DNA from: Ochrobactrum quorumnocens
GTDB taxonomy: Bacteria; Pseudomonadota; Alphaproteobacteria; Rhizobiales; Rhizobiaceae
Reading direction: 5' to 3'
Assembly (NCBI RefSeq): GCF_002278035.1
Contig: NZ_CP022604.1
Location: 1,488,001-1,552,000 of the forward strand
Length of the DNA stretch: 64,000 nucleotides
This document shows, piece after piece, positions 31,190 to 40,849 of the stretch (the stretch's first letter is position 1; every line of letters starts with the position of its first letter). The position numbers and the translations under genes were made by a program. The notes below the pieces were generated by a model that was not told where the DNA came from, ran no database searches, and saw only the letters and a list, made by a program, of their open reading frames with translations.

Positions 31190-31230
31190 GCAATTCCAGT
31201 AACAGTGCAAAGCGGTTTTACTGGAATTGC
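31190..31230. repeat. Hairpin repeat with 13-base perfect arms
   Basis: GCAATTCCAGTAA pairs with TTACTGGAATTGC across a 15-base loop (CAGTGCAAAGCGGTT). The loop resembles the GCGAAGCGGTTTT core of the units at 47626, 49431 and 51797. Confidence 0.65.
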
Positions 31231-31248
31231 GAAACAAAACCCAAAAAG

Positions 31249-31277
31249 AAAGCCCGGTTTTCAAACCGGGCTTTTTT
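31249..31277. terminator. Bidirectional terminator between the miniprotein gene and metF
   Basis: A 12-base-pair stem AAAGCCCGGTTT/AAACCGGGCTTT with a two-base loop; T runs follow it on the plus strand (six T) and on the minus strand (TTCTTTTTG). It ends metF four bases after the stop. Confidence 0.85.
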
Positions 31278-31281
31278 CATT

Positions 31282-32193
31282 TCATGCAACTTCTAAAGCA
31301 GTTTCCGTATTGGGTCTGATGCCAATCATATGGCAGATCGCAAACGGCAGATCGGCTCTGTTCATCGTGTAGAAATGGAAATCCTGCACGCCTCGTTCGA
31401 TGAGGTCCATCACCTGCTCCGCAGCAATCGCAGCAGCAACGAGCTGATGGGTCTGCGGATCATTATCCAGCCCCTCAAAGCGTTCAGCGAGCCAAGTCGG
31501 AATATGCGTGGCCGATCGCGCACAGAAGTTTTTCACCTGCTTGAAATTATGAATTGGCAGTACACCCGGCACGATTGGGATGTAAATGCCAGCACGGCGC
31601 ACACGTTCGACATAGCGCTCGAAAAGCTCGTTATCAAAGAAGAACTGCGTAATGGCACGGGTTGCACCATTATCGACCTTGCGCTTGAGCATATCGATGT
31701 CGGTTGCAAAGTCCGGGCTTTCCGGGTGCTTCTCAGGATAAGCGGAAACCGAAATGTCGAAATCATCGATCTGGCGCAATCCGGACACCAGCTCAGCGCT
31801 GCTCTGATATCCTCCGGGCGTCGAGACATATTTTTCGCCGATACCTGCTGCGGGGTCCCCACGTAACGCCACGAAGCGTTTCACGCCCAGGCTTGCAAAT
31901 TCACGTACGACTTCGTCGACTTCTTCCTTCGTCGCATCCACGCATGTGAGATGTGCAGCCGCATCTACATCGGTTTCTTTCAGGATACGCGCCACAGTCC
32001 GGATCGTGCGTTCACGTGTGGAACCGCCTGCGCCATAAGTTACTGACACGAATTTCGGCTTCAACGGCGCAAGACGCGTCACGGTTTCCCACAGGCGCTG
32101 TTCCATTTCTTCCGTCTTGGGTGGAAAAAACTCGAACGATACGCGGGTGGTCTGGCCGATATCCGATCGGCGGGAAAGACCGTAAAAGCCCAT
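31282..32193 (-). CDS. metF: Methylenetetrahydrofolate reductase
   Basis: Reduces 5,10-methylene-THF to 5-methyl-THF, the methyl donor for methionine synthesis. From the ATG at 32191-32193 it has 303 residues, normal for bacterial MetF: SFEFFPPKTEEME near residue 20, FVSVTYGAGGSTRERT, LTCVDATKEEV, VALRGDP and the FAD/folate segment ITQFFFDNELFERYV. The start shares one base with the stop of the upstream ArsR-methyltransferase gene (TAATG), so it is likely co-transcribed and coupled. Confidence 0.95.
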   Translation of the reverse strand: MGFYGLSRRSDIGQTTRVSFEFFPPKTEEMEQRLWETVTRLAPLKPKFVSVTYGAGGSTRERTIRTVARILKETDVDAAAHLTCVDATKEEVDEVVREFASLGVKRFVALRGDPAAGIGEKYVSTPGGYQSSAELVSGLRQIDDFDISVSAYPEKHPESPDFATDIDMLKRKVDNGATRAITQFFFDNELFERYVERVRRAGIYIPIVPGVLPIHNFKQVKNFCARSATHIPTWLAERFEGLDNDPQTHQLVAAAIAAEQVMDLIERGVQDFHFYTMNRADLPFAICHMIGIRPNTETALEVA

Positions 32194-33203
32194 TAGACTG
32201 TCTCCGTTATGCTTGCATTTTGGTGCGCTGGTTCGGCAATCAGCAAGCGTGGGTCGCGGCCAAGCCAAAGCTTAACCGTCAATCCGTCGTCACCATTTGC
32301 AGCCTTCGGCCCCAATTCAGTCGTCTTGGCAGGTTCAAGCCCTGCATCCTTCATCCATCCCAGCATTTGCTCATCGCTAAAGCCGAGCCTGAGATGGGCA
32401 TGTTCCTCACGCAGGAACTCGAGTTTGTGCGGTGCAAAATCGACGATCAGCAAACGCCCACCCGGGCGAAGCGCGCGCGCCGCTTCACGGATTGCAGCAA
32501 GCGGATCATCGAGGAAATGTAGAACCTGATGGATCGTCACCAGATCGAAATTCTCGCGTTCGACAGGCAGCGCATAGACGTCGCCCTGCCGTACCTGCGC
32601 GTTGCCTACCGATGCGAGATCGAGATTGGCACGCGCTACCGAAAGCATGTCGCGGTTGATATCGATGCCCAATCCGCGCACATAAAGCGGCGAAAACAGT
32701 TCTAACAATCGGCCCGTACCCGTACCGACATCGAGCATCGCCTGAAAATGCTTGTCACCAATGATGCCTTTGAGAGCGACTTCAACCGCGTTTTCGGAAA
32801 CATGCAGCTTGCGGATTTCGTCCCAGCTACCAGCATTGGCACTGAAATAAGCCGCAGCCTTTTCCTGACGGCTTGATTTGACCTGCGACAACCGTTCCAT
32901 ATCGCGTTCGATCAGTGGATCAGCTGCATCGAGCCGCAGCAGCAGATTGCGTGCGACTTCCCCACACAGCGCATTGTCCGACAGGCGGAAATAAGCCCAG
33001 GCACCTTCCTGATAGCGATCAATAAGATCAGCTTCACCCAGCAGCTTGAGATGGCGCGAAACACGCGGCTGCGACTGCCCCAAAATTGTGGTCAGATCTG
33101 AAACGGTGAGATCGCCCTTGGAAAGAAGCGCAAGGATGCGCAAGCGGCTTGGTTCTGCCACTGCTTTTAACACATCCACCATCTGATCGAGCTGCAGGCG
33201 CAA
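32193..33203 (-). CDS. ArsR-type regulator fused to a SAM-dependent methyltransferase domain
   Basis: The product joins an ArsR winged-helix domain (about residues 8-80; VLKAVAEPSRLRILALL and the recognition helix QSQPRVSRHLKLL) to a class I methyltransferase fold (about 120-300; LDVGTGTGRLLELF at 157-170, GLGIDINRDML, DLVTIHQVLHFL). No CxC metal-binding motif is seen in the sensing helix, so it is probably not a metal sensor. The coupling to metF suggests control of methionine/SAM metabolism, with the methyltransferase-like domain perhaps sensing SAM or SAH. I chose the TTG at 33203 (336 residues) because GGAG lies eight bases before it; ATG 33182 is the alternative. Confidence 0.85.
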   Translation of the reverse strand: MRLQLDQMVDVLKAVAEPSRLRILALLSKGDLTVSDLTTILGQSQPRVSRHLKLLGEADLIDRYQEGAWAYFRLSDNALCGEVARNLLLRLDAADPLIERDMERLSQVKSSRQEKAAAYFSANAGSWDEIRKLHVSENAVEVALKGIIGDKHFQAMLDVGTGTGRLLELFSPLYVRGLGIDINRDMLSVARANLDLASVGNAQVRQGDVYALPVERENFDLVTIHQVLHFLDDPLAAIREAARALRPGGRLLIVDFAPHKLEFLREEHAHLRLGFSDEQMLGWMKDAGLEPAKTTELGPKAANGDDGLTVKLWLGRDPRLLIAEPAHQNASITETV

Positions 33204-33229
33204 TTCGCAATCTCCATACGCTTCTAAAG

Positions 33230-33249
33230 ATATAAAGATATGTTTATAT
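33230..33249 (-). promoter_or_regulatory. Operator palindrome upstream of the ArsR-methyltransferase/metF operon
   Basis: ATATAAA-N6-TTTATAT, a perfect inverted repeat with 7-base arms, lies 27 bases upstream of the chosen start. AT-rich inverted repeats of this form are typical ArsR-family targets, so autoregulation is likely (inference). Confidence 0.6.
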
Positions 33250-33459
33250 GAAGCGCGGATCACACGCAAGGAATTTTCGCGACCCAATGCACAGCAAACT
33301 ATACCTCCCTTATGGGAAGTCATTTGAGCTGAAGGACAACCGAGTTATGATTATTGCGAATCTTGCTTCGAGCGCCCTAACATACTGGACTACGCGTCGC
33401 CTTTTCGGGAACTGATTTTGATTCTTCGGCGGATACGGTAGCGTGAAAGGAAGACGGCT

Positions 33460-33783
33460 ATGAGTGCAGGCACTGTGCGTCAGAAGGCAATCGCAAAATC
33501 CCTCACGCTTTTGCTTCCTGCGGTCCCCTATTCCGATTCAGAGCCAATTCGCGCGGCAGCTCTTGCACCACATATGAAAACGCTTCCACCATCAATTGCC
33601 GTATGGCTCGCGACGGTAGCCCATGTTCGTCACATGCACACCGATTATGACGTCCTGCGTGATGATGGCTATGACAAGGATTCGGCACGCTTCTTTGTGA
33701 TGGATGCCATCAACTCCAAGCTGACAGAATGGCGCGCGACACGCCTTGTCACTTCGGATGAGGATGAAGCGGCGGTAACATAA
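33460..33783 (+). CDS. DUF2293 domain protein
   Basis: A 107-residue protein of unknown function, recognised as DUF2293 from the segment LPPSIAVWLATVAHVRHMHTDYDVLRDDGYDKDSARFFV-type pattern (about residues 42-85), with conserved His/Arg/Tyr positions. AAAGGAAG precedes the ATG. It stands alone, divergent from the ArsR-methyltransferase gene and convergent with the permease gene; no neighbour suggests a role. Confidence 0.75.
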   Translation: MSAGTVRQKAIAKSLTLLLPAVPYSDSEPIRAAALAPHMKTLPPSIAVWLATVAHVRHMHTDYDVLRDDGYDKDSARFFVMDAINSKLTEWRATRLVTSDEDEAAVT

Positions 33784-33813
33784 CCGCCGCCTACAGCATC
33801 TTTCTTGCAAATC

Positions 33814-35151
33814 TCAGTGGGTACCATGTCCTTGCAGATAGCCATGTTTGCGGGGATCTGGCATTACAAGTCCCACGATAAACACGATCACCATCATGAT
33901 GGTGACATACCAGAAGAACCCGCTTTCAAAGCCGACCTTCTTGAACCAGAGTGCTACATATTCGGCTGTGCCGCCAAAGATCGCATTGGCAATCGCATAA
34001 GAGAACCCGACGCCCAAAGCGCGCACTTCTGCGGGAAACAATTCTGATTTCACGATACCGCCAATTGACGTGTACATGCTCACAATGGCCGAGGCGATTG
34101 CGATGTAAACAAACGCCATGGTCGGGCTCTGCACCGACCCAAGCACAGTCAGCAGCGGAATAGTGGTCAACACCGATACGCCCCCAAATGCGATCATCAT
34201 CGGCTTACGTCCGACCTTGTCGGAGATATAACCAAACAACGGCTGCATCAGCATGAAAGCGAACAGAGCAACGGTCATAACCTCGCTTGCCGTTTCCTTG
34301 TTCATGCCTGCTGTGTTGACCAGATATTTCTGCATGTAGGTCGTGAAGGTATAGAAGGTCAGCGAACCGCCGGCCGTGAAGCCCACGACAACCAGAAACG
34401 CCTTGCGATGGTTCTGCCAGATATTGGAGAAACTGCCAGCAGCCTTGTTGGCACGCGATTCCTCAGTCGAGGTTTCATGCAATGTACGGCGCAGAAACAG
34501 TGCTACGATTGCTGCAAAGCCGCCAATCGCAAAAGGAATGCGCCATCCCCACTCGTGCAGTTGTTCTGAAGTGAGGAAGAACTGCAAAATAACCAAAACT
34601 AGAACGGCCAGCAGTTGCCCGCCAATCAAAGTCACATACTGGAAAGACGAGAAAAATCCGCGGCGACCAGCCAGCGCGACCTCACTCATATAGGTTGCAG
34701 TAGTGCCGTATTCGCCACCGACCGATAAGCCCTGCAACAGCCGCACCACCAGCAACAAAAACGGTGCCCAAAGACCAATCGTTTCATAGGTCGGCAATAT
34801 TGCGATGGCAAAGGACCCCAGACACATCATGCTGACCGAAATCAGCATGGAGGTGCGGCGGCCAAGCTTGTCGGCTAGACGACCAAACAGCCACCCACCA
34901 ATGGGACGCATGAGAAAACCGGCGGCAAAAATTGCAGCCGCATTCAACAGCTGACTTGTCTGGTCTTCTGACGGGAAAAACTGTGACGCGAAATAAAGCG
35001 CGCCAAAGGAATAGACATAAAAATCATACCATTCCACCAGATTGCCAGAGGCACTGGCAACAATTGCGTAGATGCGGCGGCGCGTATCATGAGCGTCGTG
35101 TTTCGCTTCAATCTCGCCATTGGCATCACTCTGCATTTCTGCATTGCTCAT
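33814..35151 (-). CDS. MHS-type major facilitator permease (organic acid:H+ symporter)
   Basis: A 445-residue twelve-helix transporter of the metabolite:H+ symporter group that includes KgtP (2-oxoglutarate), ProP and citrate carriers. The MHS features are [18 protein letters not shown] in helix 1, [17 protein letters not shown] in loop 2-3, [21 protein letters not shown] in helices 4-5, and [12 protein letters not shown] in the second half. The start at ATG 35149-35151 has GGGAG seven bases upstream. A 2-oxoglutarate or other dicarboxylate substrate is the best guess only. Confidence 0.85.
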   Translation of the reverse strand: MSNAEMQSDANGEIEAKHDAHDTRRRIYAIVASASGNLVEWYDFYVYSFGALYFASQFFPSEDQTSQLLNAAAIFAAGFLMRPIGGWLFGRLADKLGRRTSMLISVSMMCLGSFAIAILPTYETIGLWAPFLLLVVRLLQGLSVGGEYGTTATYMSEVALAGRRGFFSSFQYVTLIGGQLLAVLVLVILQFFLTSEQLHEWGWRIPFAIGGFAAIVALFLRRTLHETSTEESRANKAAGSFSNIWQNHRKAFLVVVGFTAGGSLTFYTFTTYMQKYLVNTAGMNKETASEVMTVALFAFMLMQPLFGYISDKVGRKPMMIAFGGVSVLTTIPLLTVLGSVQSPTMAFVYIAIASAIVSMYTSIGGIVKSELFPAEVRALGVGFSYAIANAIFGGTAEYVALWFKKVGFESGFFWYVTIMMVIVFIVGLVMPDPRKHGYLQGHGTH

Positions 35152-35606
35152 TCTGAAACTCCCGATAGCAGGCACCGTCACGAGGGGGAGCGCCTGCGTG
35201 ACCACTCGTTTTGCACGGGAGAGCGCAAAAGCCAGTGATCGTTGACCTCATAAACAATATATTCGGCAGGTAGCCAGGCCTCAGTCATCAATCTGCAAAG
35301 TTGCGCTAGCTCGCCAGGAAGTCAGGCTTTTGACTTAGAGCGCATCCCGAAAACTGCGCCACATCTCGGCAAAGAGACATTGATGCTCCCAACCAAGCGA
35401 TCCCTGCAGTTCGCAAAAAATACTAGGAATTACCTCCGATAACGCAAAATCATAGGAGCAATATCGTTTGCATGCAATCTATTATCAAAGACTACTATTC
35501 ACAGACTTGGATTTAATGAAACAAGTAACGCTTTGAATTAAATATGTTTTACCGGGAAACCTCTCGATGTCTCCCGGTCAAATCTTTGTGAAAGGAACGT
35601 GTCTGT
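35152..35606. other. Intergenic region between the permease gene and tam
   Basis: 455 bases without a credible gene. GAGCGCATCCCGAAAACTGCG at about 35338 looks like one arm of the dispersed hairpin repeat. ACCGGGA...CCCGGT at about 35549-35576 forms a weak hairpin without a clear T run, downstream of tam. AT-rich sequence at 35440-35545 may hold the permease promoter. Confidence 0.4.
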
Positions 35607-36371
35607 CTATTTGCTGGCGACGATAAAAATTCGCGGAAAGCGCAATAATACGCGGCCATCCTTCAAAGTTGGGTAATGTTCTTCGAGCCTCAATTTATAG
35701 GCTGTCAGAAACGCCTGCTGCTCCTGATCATCCAGCGGATCAAGAAACGGGCGCAGGCCGGTCGACTTCACCCACTCGATGATCGCATCGACATCAGCCA
35801 GCGGATGATTGTAGATCGTGTGCCAGATATCGATGCGGGAAGCGTATCCGACCAACGCATTGTAGTAATCGGTGACGGGTGCGAGCGGTCCTCTGCCCTT
35901 ATCGCCAATCTTGGCGGCGAATGGTGCTGTCTTCGCAACTTCACGCATTAATTTGTGGGTCGGTTCACCCATGTTATCCGGCATTTGTACCGCAAGACAT
36001 GCACCCGGCGTAAGCAGCGACAAAAGCCTCTTCATCTGCTCCGTATGATCGGGTAGCCACTGAAAAACGGCATTTGAAAACAGCACATCCGTTTCGGCAT
36101 CCGGTTCGAACTTGGTCACATCGCCCAGATCAAAACTTACCTGAGGCAGACGCGTTTTTGCCTTTTCGATCATATCGGGTGAAGTGTCGAAACCCGACAC
36201 TTGAGCATCTGGCCAGCGTTCAACCAGAAGCTCCGTTGAGTTTCCCGGACCACAACCAATATCAACAACCTTGCGCGGTTTATCGATTTTTATCTGCGCC
36301 AGAAGGTCAGCCGCCGGGCGGCTGCGTTCATCCTCAAACTTCAGATATTGCTTTGCGGACCAGTCTTTCAT
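35607..36371 (-). CDS. tam: Trans-aconitate 2-methyltransferase
   Basis: Esterifies trans-aconitate, a toxic by-product that inhibits aconitase, using S-adenosylmethionine. The 254-residue product starts [20 protein letters not shown], nearly invariant in Tam, and has [15 protein letters not shown] (motif I), [12 protein letters not shown] (motif II), [10 protein letters not shown] and the C-terminal [20 protein letters not shown] is seven bases before the ATG. Confidence 0.93.
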   Translation of the reverse strand: MKDWSAKQYLKFEDERSRPAADLLAQIKIDKPRKVVDIGCGPGNSTELLVERWPDAQVSGFDTSPDMIEKAKTRLPQVSFDLGDVTKFEPDAETDVLFSNAVFQWLPDHTEQMKRLLSLLTPGACLAVQMPDNMGEPTHKLMREVAKTAPFAAKIGDKGRGPLAPVTDYYNALVGYASRIDIWHTIYNHPLADVDAIIEWVKSTGLRPFLDPLDDQEQQAFLTAYKLRLEEHYPTLKDGRVLLRFPRIFIVASK

Positions 36372-36388
36372 TCTTCACTCCTTGCAAA

Positions 36389-36416
36389 CAAAAAGGCCGG
36401 TGCATTGCACCGGCCT
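36389..36416 (-). terminator. Rho-independent terminator of ettA
   Basis: A 10-base-pair stem AGGCCGGTGC/GCACCGGCCT with a three-base loop is followed on the minus strand by TTTTGTTT. It lies between the ettA stop and the tam start. Confidence 0.85.
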
Positions 36417-36424
36417 CAATTTCT

Positions 36425-38074
36425 TTAGCGTGTCAGCGGCTTGTAGGTGACCCGCTTTGGATTAACGCTTTCAGGTCCGAGACGACGGACCTTATCCGCT
36501 TCATAATCCTCGAAGTTTCCTTCGAACCATTCGACATGACTATCACCTTCGAATGCCAGAATATGCGTCGCCAGACGATCGAGGAACATACGATCGTGGG
36601 AGATGATAACGGCGCAGCCCGCGTATTTTTCAAGCGCGTCTTCGAGCGCTGCCAGCGTTTCGGTATCAAGATCGTTGGTCGGTTCGTCGAGCAGCAGAAC
36701 GTTGCCACCTGCCTGCAGCATCTTGGCAAGATGCACACGATTGCGCTGACCACCGGACAGATTGCCGACTTTGGCCTGCTGATCGCCGCCCTTGAAGTTG
36801 AACGCACCGCAATAAGCGCGTGAGTTCATCTCAAATTTGCCGAGCTTGATGATGTCGTTACCACCGGAAATTTCTTCCCAGACATTCTTGTTCGGATCGA
36901 GGTGATCGCGGCTCTGATCCACATAACCAAGATGCACCGTGTCACCAATACGAATGGAGCCGGAATCAGGCTTTTCCTGACCGGTGATCATCTTGAACAG
37001 TGTCGACTTGCCCGCACCGTTTGGCCCGATAACACCAACGATACCACCTGGAGGCAGTTTGAAAGTCAGGTTTTCGATCAGCATGCGGTCACCAAAGGAC
37101 TTGGTCAAACCTTCAGCTTCAATAACCACCTGACCAAGACGCTCGCCAGCGGGGATCAGAATCTGGGCATCGCCCGGACGCTGATTGTTCGCAGCTTCGA
37201 CCAATTGGTCATAAGCCTTGATACGAGCTTTCGACTTGGACTGACGCGCTTTCGGGCTTGCGGCAATCCACTGGCGTTCACGCTCAAGCGCCTTCTGGCG
37301 GGAATCGTCTTCACGACCTTCCTGAATCATGCGCTTGGACTTGGCTTCCAGATAGGCAGAATAATTGCCTTCGTAAGGAATGCCGCGACCACGGTCGAGT
37401 TCGAGAATCCAGCCTGTTACATTGTCGAGGAAGTAGCGATCATGCGTGATGAGCAGGACAGCGCCTTCATATTCACGCAGGTGCTTTTCGAGCCAAGCAG
37501 TAGTTTCAGCGTCAAGGTGGTTGGTCGGTTCATCAAGCAGGAGAAGGTCAGGCTTCGACAGAAGCAGCTTGCAAAGCGCAACGCGACGACGCTCACCGCC
37601 CGAAAGCGTAGTGACATCGGCATCCGCTGGCGGGCAACGCAGAGCTTCCATCGCCATTTCAACCTGACTGTCCAAATCCCAGAGGTTCTGGCTGTCGATG
37701 AGATCCTGGAGTGCCGCACCTTCGTCTGCGGTTTCATCAGAATAGTTCATCATCAGCTCGTTGTAACGGTCGAGAATAGCCGTTTTCTTGGCCACACCTT
37801 CCATTACGTTACCGAGCACCGTCTTTTCGGGATCGAGATGTGGCTCCTGCGCGAGATAGCCGCAAGTCGCACCGTCTGCGAGCCAAGCTTCACCGGTGAA
37901 GTCTTTGTCGAGACCGGCCATGATCTTGAGAATTGTCGATTTACCGGCGCCGTTTGGTCCGAGAATACCAATCTTCGCATCTGGGTAGAACGACAGATGA
38001 AGGTTTTCGATAACCTTTTTAGCACCGTAGGCCTTATTCAGCCCGGACATATGATAGATGAATTGGCGTGCCAT
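36425..38074 (-). CDS. ettA: ABC-F translational throttle EttA
   Basis: Ribosome-associated ATPase that gates the first elongation cycle according to energy state. The 549-residue product has two ABC domains: Walker [10 protein letters not shown] (about residues 39-47 and again near 350), signatures [12 protein letters not shown] and [12 protein letters not shown], and Walker [13 protein letters not shown] and [12 protein letters not shown]. The arm region and the PtIM linker (basic, [20 protein letters not shown]) mark EttA among ABC-F proteins. No membrane segments. The start at ATG 38074 has TGGAGAC upstream; the six extra N-terminal codons from 38092 are unlikely. Confidence 0.94.
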   Translation of the reverse strand: MARQFIYHMSGLNKAYGAKKVIENLHLSFYPDAKIGILGPNGAGKSTILKIMAGLDKDFTGEAWLADGATCGYLAQEPHLDPEKTVLGNVMEGVAKKTAILDRYNELMMNYSDETADEGAALQDLIDSQNLWDLDSQVEMAMEALRCPPADADVTTLSGGERRRVALCKLLLSKPDLLLLDEPTNHLDAETTAWLEKHLREYEGAVLLITHDRYFLDNVTGWILELDRGRGIPYEGNYSAYLEAKSKRMIQEGREDDSRQKALERERQWIAASPKARQSKSKARIKAYDQLVEAANNQRPGDAQILIPAGERLGQVVIEAEGLTKSFGDRMLIENLTFKLPPGGIVGVIGPNGAGKSTLFKMITGQEKPDSGSIRIGDTVHLGYVDQSRDHLDPNKNVWEEISGGNDIIKLGKFEMNSRAYCGAFNFKGGDQQAKVGNLSGGQRNRVHLAKMLQAGGNVLLLDEPTNDLDTETLAALEDALEKYAGCAVIISHDRMFLDRLATHILAFEGDSHVEWFEGNFEDYEADKVRRLGPESVNPKRVTYKPLTR

Positions 38075-38612
38075 AAAGCGCGTCGTCTCCACGAGTTAAA
38101 AAGCGCGAACGGCGAAAAAGCCGAACCGCAGGGAAATTGCTGCTGGGTATGTAGGCGAAATAGAGCGCGGAAGCAAATATCATCGCGCAAGATGCGCTGC
38201 GTTTTTGTTATTCACGCAGCCCGGTATCTGACTTGAGTAAACCTCAAATAAAATGAAACCGGGCGCGGATATTTCCGTCACCCGGTTTCCCCTCTGGCCA
38301 CCACTCGGGAAAGTTTCCTCCCTTTCGCCGAATGGCCTGCTGGTTATGCCTTAACGACCAAAGCCTATCGTGTTCCATCATGTCCATGCGATACGCTATA
38401 GTCTTCGTTTCTGCGCCTCTGAATTCTCTTCAAAACTCCGTCCATATCCCCTGACAGAGATAGATTTGCCTAGGATTTCGCGGTTTTCAAGCGGAATTTT
38501 CTCAAAAAAAGCAAATGCCTAAAATTACCTCATTCAACCTCTGGATGCCTTTTATTGAGACGCTACAAAAAGAGAATTTGACTATTTGCGCGGCATAAAT
38601 TCTGATGGCCTT
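38075..38612. other. Divergent intergenic region between ettA and the hydrolase gene
   Basis: About 540 bases. A hairpin with arms GAAACCGGG (38255-38263) and CCCGGTTTC (38281-38289) and an inner CGGA/TCCG stem stands out but has no T run. No open frame is convincing. The rest shows nothing recognisable. Confidence 0.4.
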
Positions 38613-39557
38613 ATGTCATTTGAAACCATTCACCGCTTGCCGCTGCCGGACGGAACCGAACTGCCCTATCGGCAGTCGTTAGCCCCAACCCCGAAAGCTG
38701 TCGTCCATATCTGTCATGGACTTGCCGAACACTCGGCTCGCTACGCCCGTTTTGCCATAGCACTGAACCAGGCGGGGTATCATGTGTACGCACACGATCA
38801 TCGCGGACATGGAGCCAATATCGGTCCACATGCACCAAGAGGCATGTTCGCACCAAAAGACGGCAATAGAGTGGCTATCGAGGATGTTCTGACGCTAAAC
38901 CGCCATATTCATGCAACCAATCCCGACCTGCCCGTGGTGTTATTCGGCCACTCAATGGGCGGGCTTATCGCGCTGAACTACACCCTTGCGCATTCGGATA
39001 CGGTGGATGCGGCCGCTGTATGGAACGCCAATTTTAATGGTGGTATCGAGAACAGTGCTGCGATGGCATTGCTTTATGCCGAGCGCATGCTCAAAGGCTC
39101 GGACGTGCCAAGCGCGCTGCTACCAAAGCTTACATTCCGGGCATGGGGCAATTCCATTCCGGGTCATCGCACTGCTTTTGACTGGCTGTCTCGTGATGCG
39201 GCAGAAGTAGAAGCTTATGTGAACGATCCTCTCTGTGGTTTTGATGCAAGTGTGGCACTTTGGATTGACGTCTTCCGCATGATGAAGAACGGCGCAACCG
39301 ACAGCAATTTCGCGAACATCCGCAAAGATCTGCCGTTCAATCTCGTTGGCGGGACTGAAGATCCGGCAACCGATAAAGCCAAAGCCACGCGCAAACTGGC
39401 GGACAGAATGCTGGCGTTGGGCTTTAGCAATGTCACTTGCACTATCTATCCCGGCACCCGCCACGAAAGCCTGAATGAGATCAACCGGGATGAAGTGACG
39501 CAGAATTTTCTGGATTGGCTCGCTGAAGCACTTCCGTCCAGCCGCATCTCCGGTTAA
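38613..39557 (+). CDS. Alpha/beta hydrolase, lysophospholipase/monoacylglycerol lipase type
   Basis: A 314-residue serine hydrolase (Hydrolase_4 group). Seen: HGLAEHSARYARFA near residue 37 (oxyanion region), DHRGHG, the nucleophile elbow GHSMGG at about 117, an acid after the sixth strand (GGTEDPATD) and the final His in GTRHESLNE. Substrate is probably a lysophospholipid or monoacylglycerol, from family knowledge. No signal peptide is seen. The start is uncertain; there is an in-frame TTG at 38586 and no strong ribosome binding site. Confidence 0.85.
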   Translation: MSFETIHRLPLPDGTELPYRQSLAPTPKAVVHICHGLAEHSARYARFAIALNQAGYHVYAHDHRGHGANIGPHAPRGMFAPKDGNRVAIEDVLTLNRHIHATNPDLPVVLFGHSMGGLIALNYTLAHSDTVDAAAVWNANFNGGIENSAAMALLYAERMLKGSDVPSALLPKLTFRAWGNSIPGHRTAFDWLSRDAAEVEAYVNDPLCGFDASVALWIDVFRMMKNGATDSNFANIRKDLPFNLVGGTEDPATDKAKATRKLADRMLALGFSNVTCTIYPGTRHESLNEINRDEVTQNFLDWLAEALPSSRISG

Positions 39558-39726
39558 AACCGGCAGATATTCAAAGACCGGATCAAACTCACGATTTCTT
39601 GAAACATCTTGGTTTGCCTCGCAATCAATGTTATGGAGCCCGCCTTGCGCGCTACAGGGCATCTGTACATAGACATTAAGCACACCGGTTTTACGGCAAA
39701 TGCGCAAGGAATGAAGGAAGCTCCGC

Positions 39727-40458
39727 TTGGCAACACCAACGATTTCTGTGGTCATCCCCTGCCGCAATGAGGCCGACAATCTCGCTTTTCTGCTCGATGA
39801 AGTCGACAGTGCCATGCTTGGTCGTGCTTATGAAGTGATTGTCGTGGATGATGGCTCGACAGATTCCACCAGTGACGTGCTGGCTGGCCGCATTCACGCA
39901 GGCAGGCCGCTGCGCCATATCCGCCATGATCGTTCTGCAGGCCAAAGTGCCGCTCTGCGCTCAGGTGTTTTCGCAGCGCACGGCCAGATCGTCGTCACGA
40001 TGGACGGCGACGGCCAGAACAATCCAGCCTATTTGCCAGCGCTTGCAGACGCTCTCATGAATGCAGGTCCAGCCTTTGGTATTGCCGCAGGTCAACGACT
40101 CAAGCGTACAGACACCAGGCTCAAGCAGCTTTCCTCGCGCTTTGCCAATAATCTGCGCGGCTCAATCCTGAAAGATAAGACGCGCGATTCTGGTTGCGGC
40201 CTGAAGGCGCTCCACACCGATCTTTTCCGTCAGCTGCCATTCTTCGACGGCTGGCACCGTTATTTGCCTGCGCTGGCACTTCGCGAAGGTTTCGATGTCG
40301 TGCATATCGACGTCACCGACCGGGAACGCCGCCATGGAAAATCCAACTATGGCATTCTCGACCGCGGCCTGCGCGGTATCCTCGACCTTTATGGCGTGTG
40401 GTGGTTGCGCAAGCGTCGTAAGGTTGTTCCGCGTGTGACGGAGATTACCCATGACTGA
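39727..40458 (+). CDS. Family 2 glycosyltransferase, polyprenyl-phosphate sugar synthase type
   Basis: A 243-residue GT-A transferase similar in layout to dolichyl/undecaprenyl-phosphate sugar synthases (ArnC, RgtE, DPM1 type). Seen: SVVIPCRNEADNLAFLLDEV, VVDDGSTDST, GQSAALRSG, the metal-binding VTMDGDGQNNP, and KSNYGILDRGLRGILDL. No membrane segments at the C-terminus, unlike ArnC. The start is TTG, with AAGGAAG six bases upstream. It overlaps the LAB_N gene by eight bases, so the two likely act together in lipid A or envelope sugar modification. Confidence 0.85.
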   Translation: MATPTISVVIPCRNEADNLAFLLDEVDSAMLGRAYEVIVVDDGSTDSTSDVLAGRIHAGRPLRHIRHDRSAGQSAALRSGVFAAHGQIVVTMDGDGQNNPAYLPALADALMNAGPAFGIAAGQRLKRTDTRLKQLSSRFANNLRGSILKDKTRDSGCGLKALHTDLFRQLPFFDGWHRYLPALALREGFDVVHIDVTDRERRHGKSNYGILDRGLRGILDLYGVWWLRKRRKVVPRVTEITHD

Positions 40459-40780
40459 CATTCTGAACAGCCTCACTCAATGGCTGCACGATGTTTTCGT
40501 AGCACAATGGGATGGCTGGATCATTCTGGGCTTCATTGCACAGGCCTGCTTTACCATGCGTTTTGTGGTGCAGTGGCTGGCGTCGGAAAAAGCCAAGAAG
40601 AGCGTTATGCCAGTGGCATTCTGGTTCTTTTCGCTGTTCGGCGGTGCGCTTCTTCTGATCTATGCGATCCAGCGCAAAGACCCGGTGTTCATCGCCGGTC
40701 AGGCACTGGGCCTGATTGTTTATGTTCGCAATCTCTGGCTCATTGCCAATGAGAAAAAGCGAACTACGGCAGCTGATTAA
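40451..40780 (+). CDS. LAB_N domain membrane protein (lipid-A-disaccharide synthase N-terminal-like)
   Basis: A 109-residue protein with three hydrophobic segments and the LAB_N signature (FIAQACFTMRFVVQWLASEKAKKSVMPVAFWFFSLFGGALLLIYAI). LAB_N proteins are usually found with GT2 and GT39 (ArnT-like) enzymes that decorate lipid A, sometimes as a flippase-like partner. Here the GT2 partner is upstream and overlapping, but no ArnT-like transferase is present within the window. Confidence 0.85.
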   Translation: MTDILNSLTQWLHDVFVAQWDGWIILGFIAQACFTMRFVVQWLASEKAKKSVMPVAFWFFSLFGGALLLIYAIQRKDPVFIAGQALGLIVYVRNLWLIANEKKRTTAAD

Positions 40781-40805
40781 ATCACCCTGCCCAACCCAAA
40801 ATCAA

Positions 40806-40836
40806 AACGCCGATCTGACGATATCAGATCGGCGTT
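40806..40836 (-). terminator. Terminator between the LAB_N gene and ugd
   Basis: A 13-base-pair stem AACGCCGATCTGA/TCAGATCGGCGTT with a five-base loop. On the minus strand TTGATTTTG follows, fitting the end of ugd; on the plus strand only CTAGTTTG follows. Confidence 0.75.
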
Positions 40837-40849
40837 CTAGTTTGAAATA

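Noticed and set aside
36902..38236. 444-codon plus-strand frame over ettA
   Set aside because: Antisense to a full-length ABC-F protein; the product has no family features.
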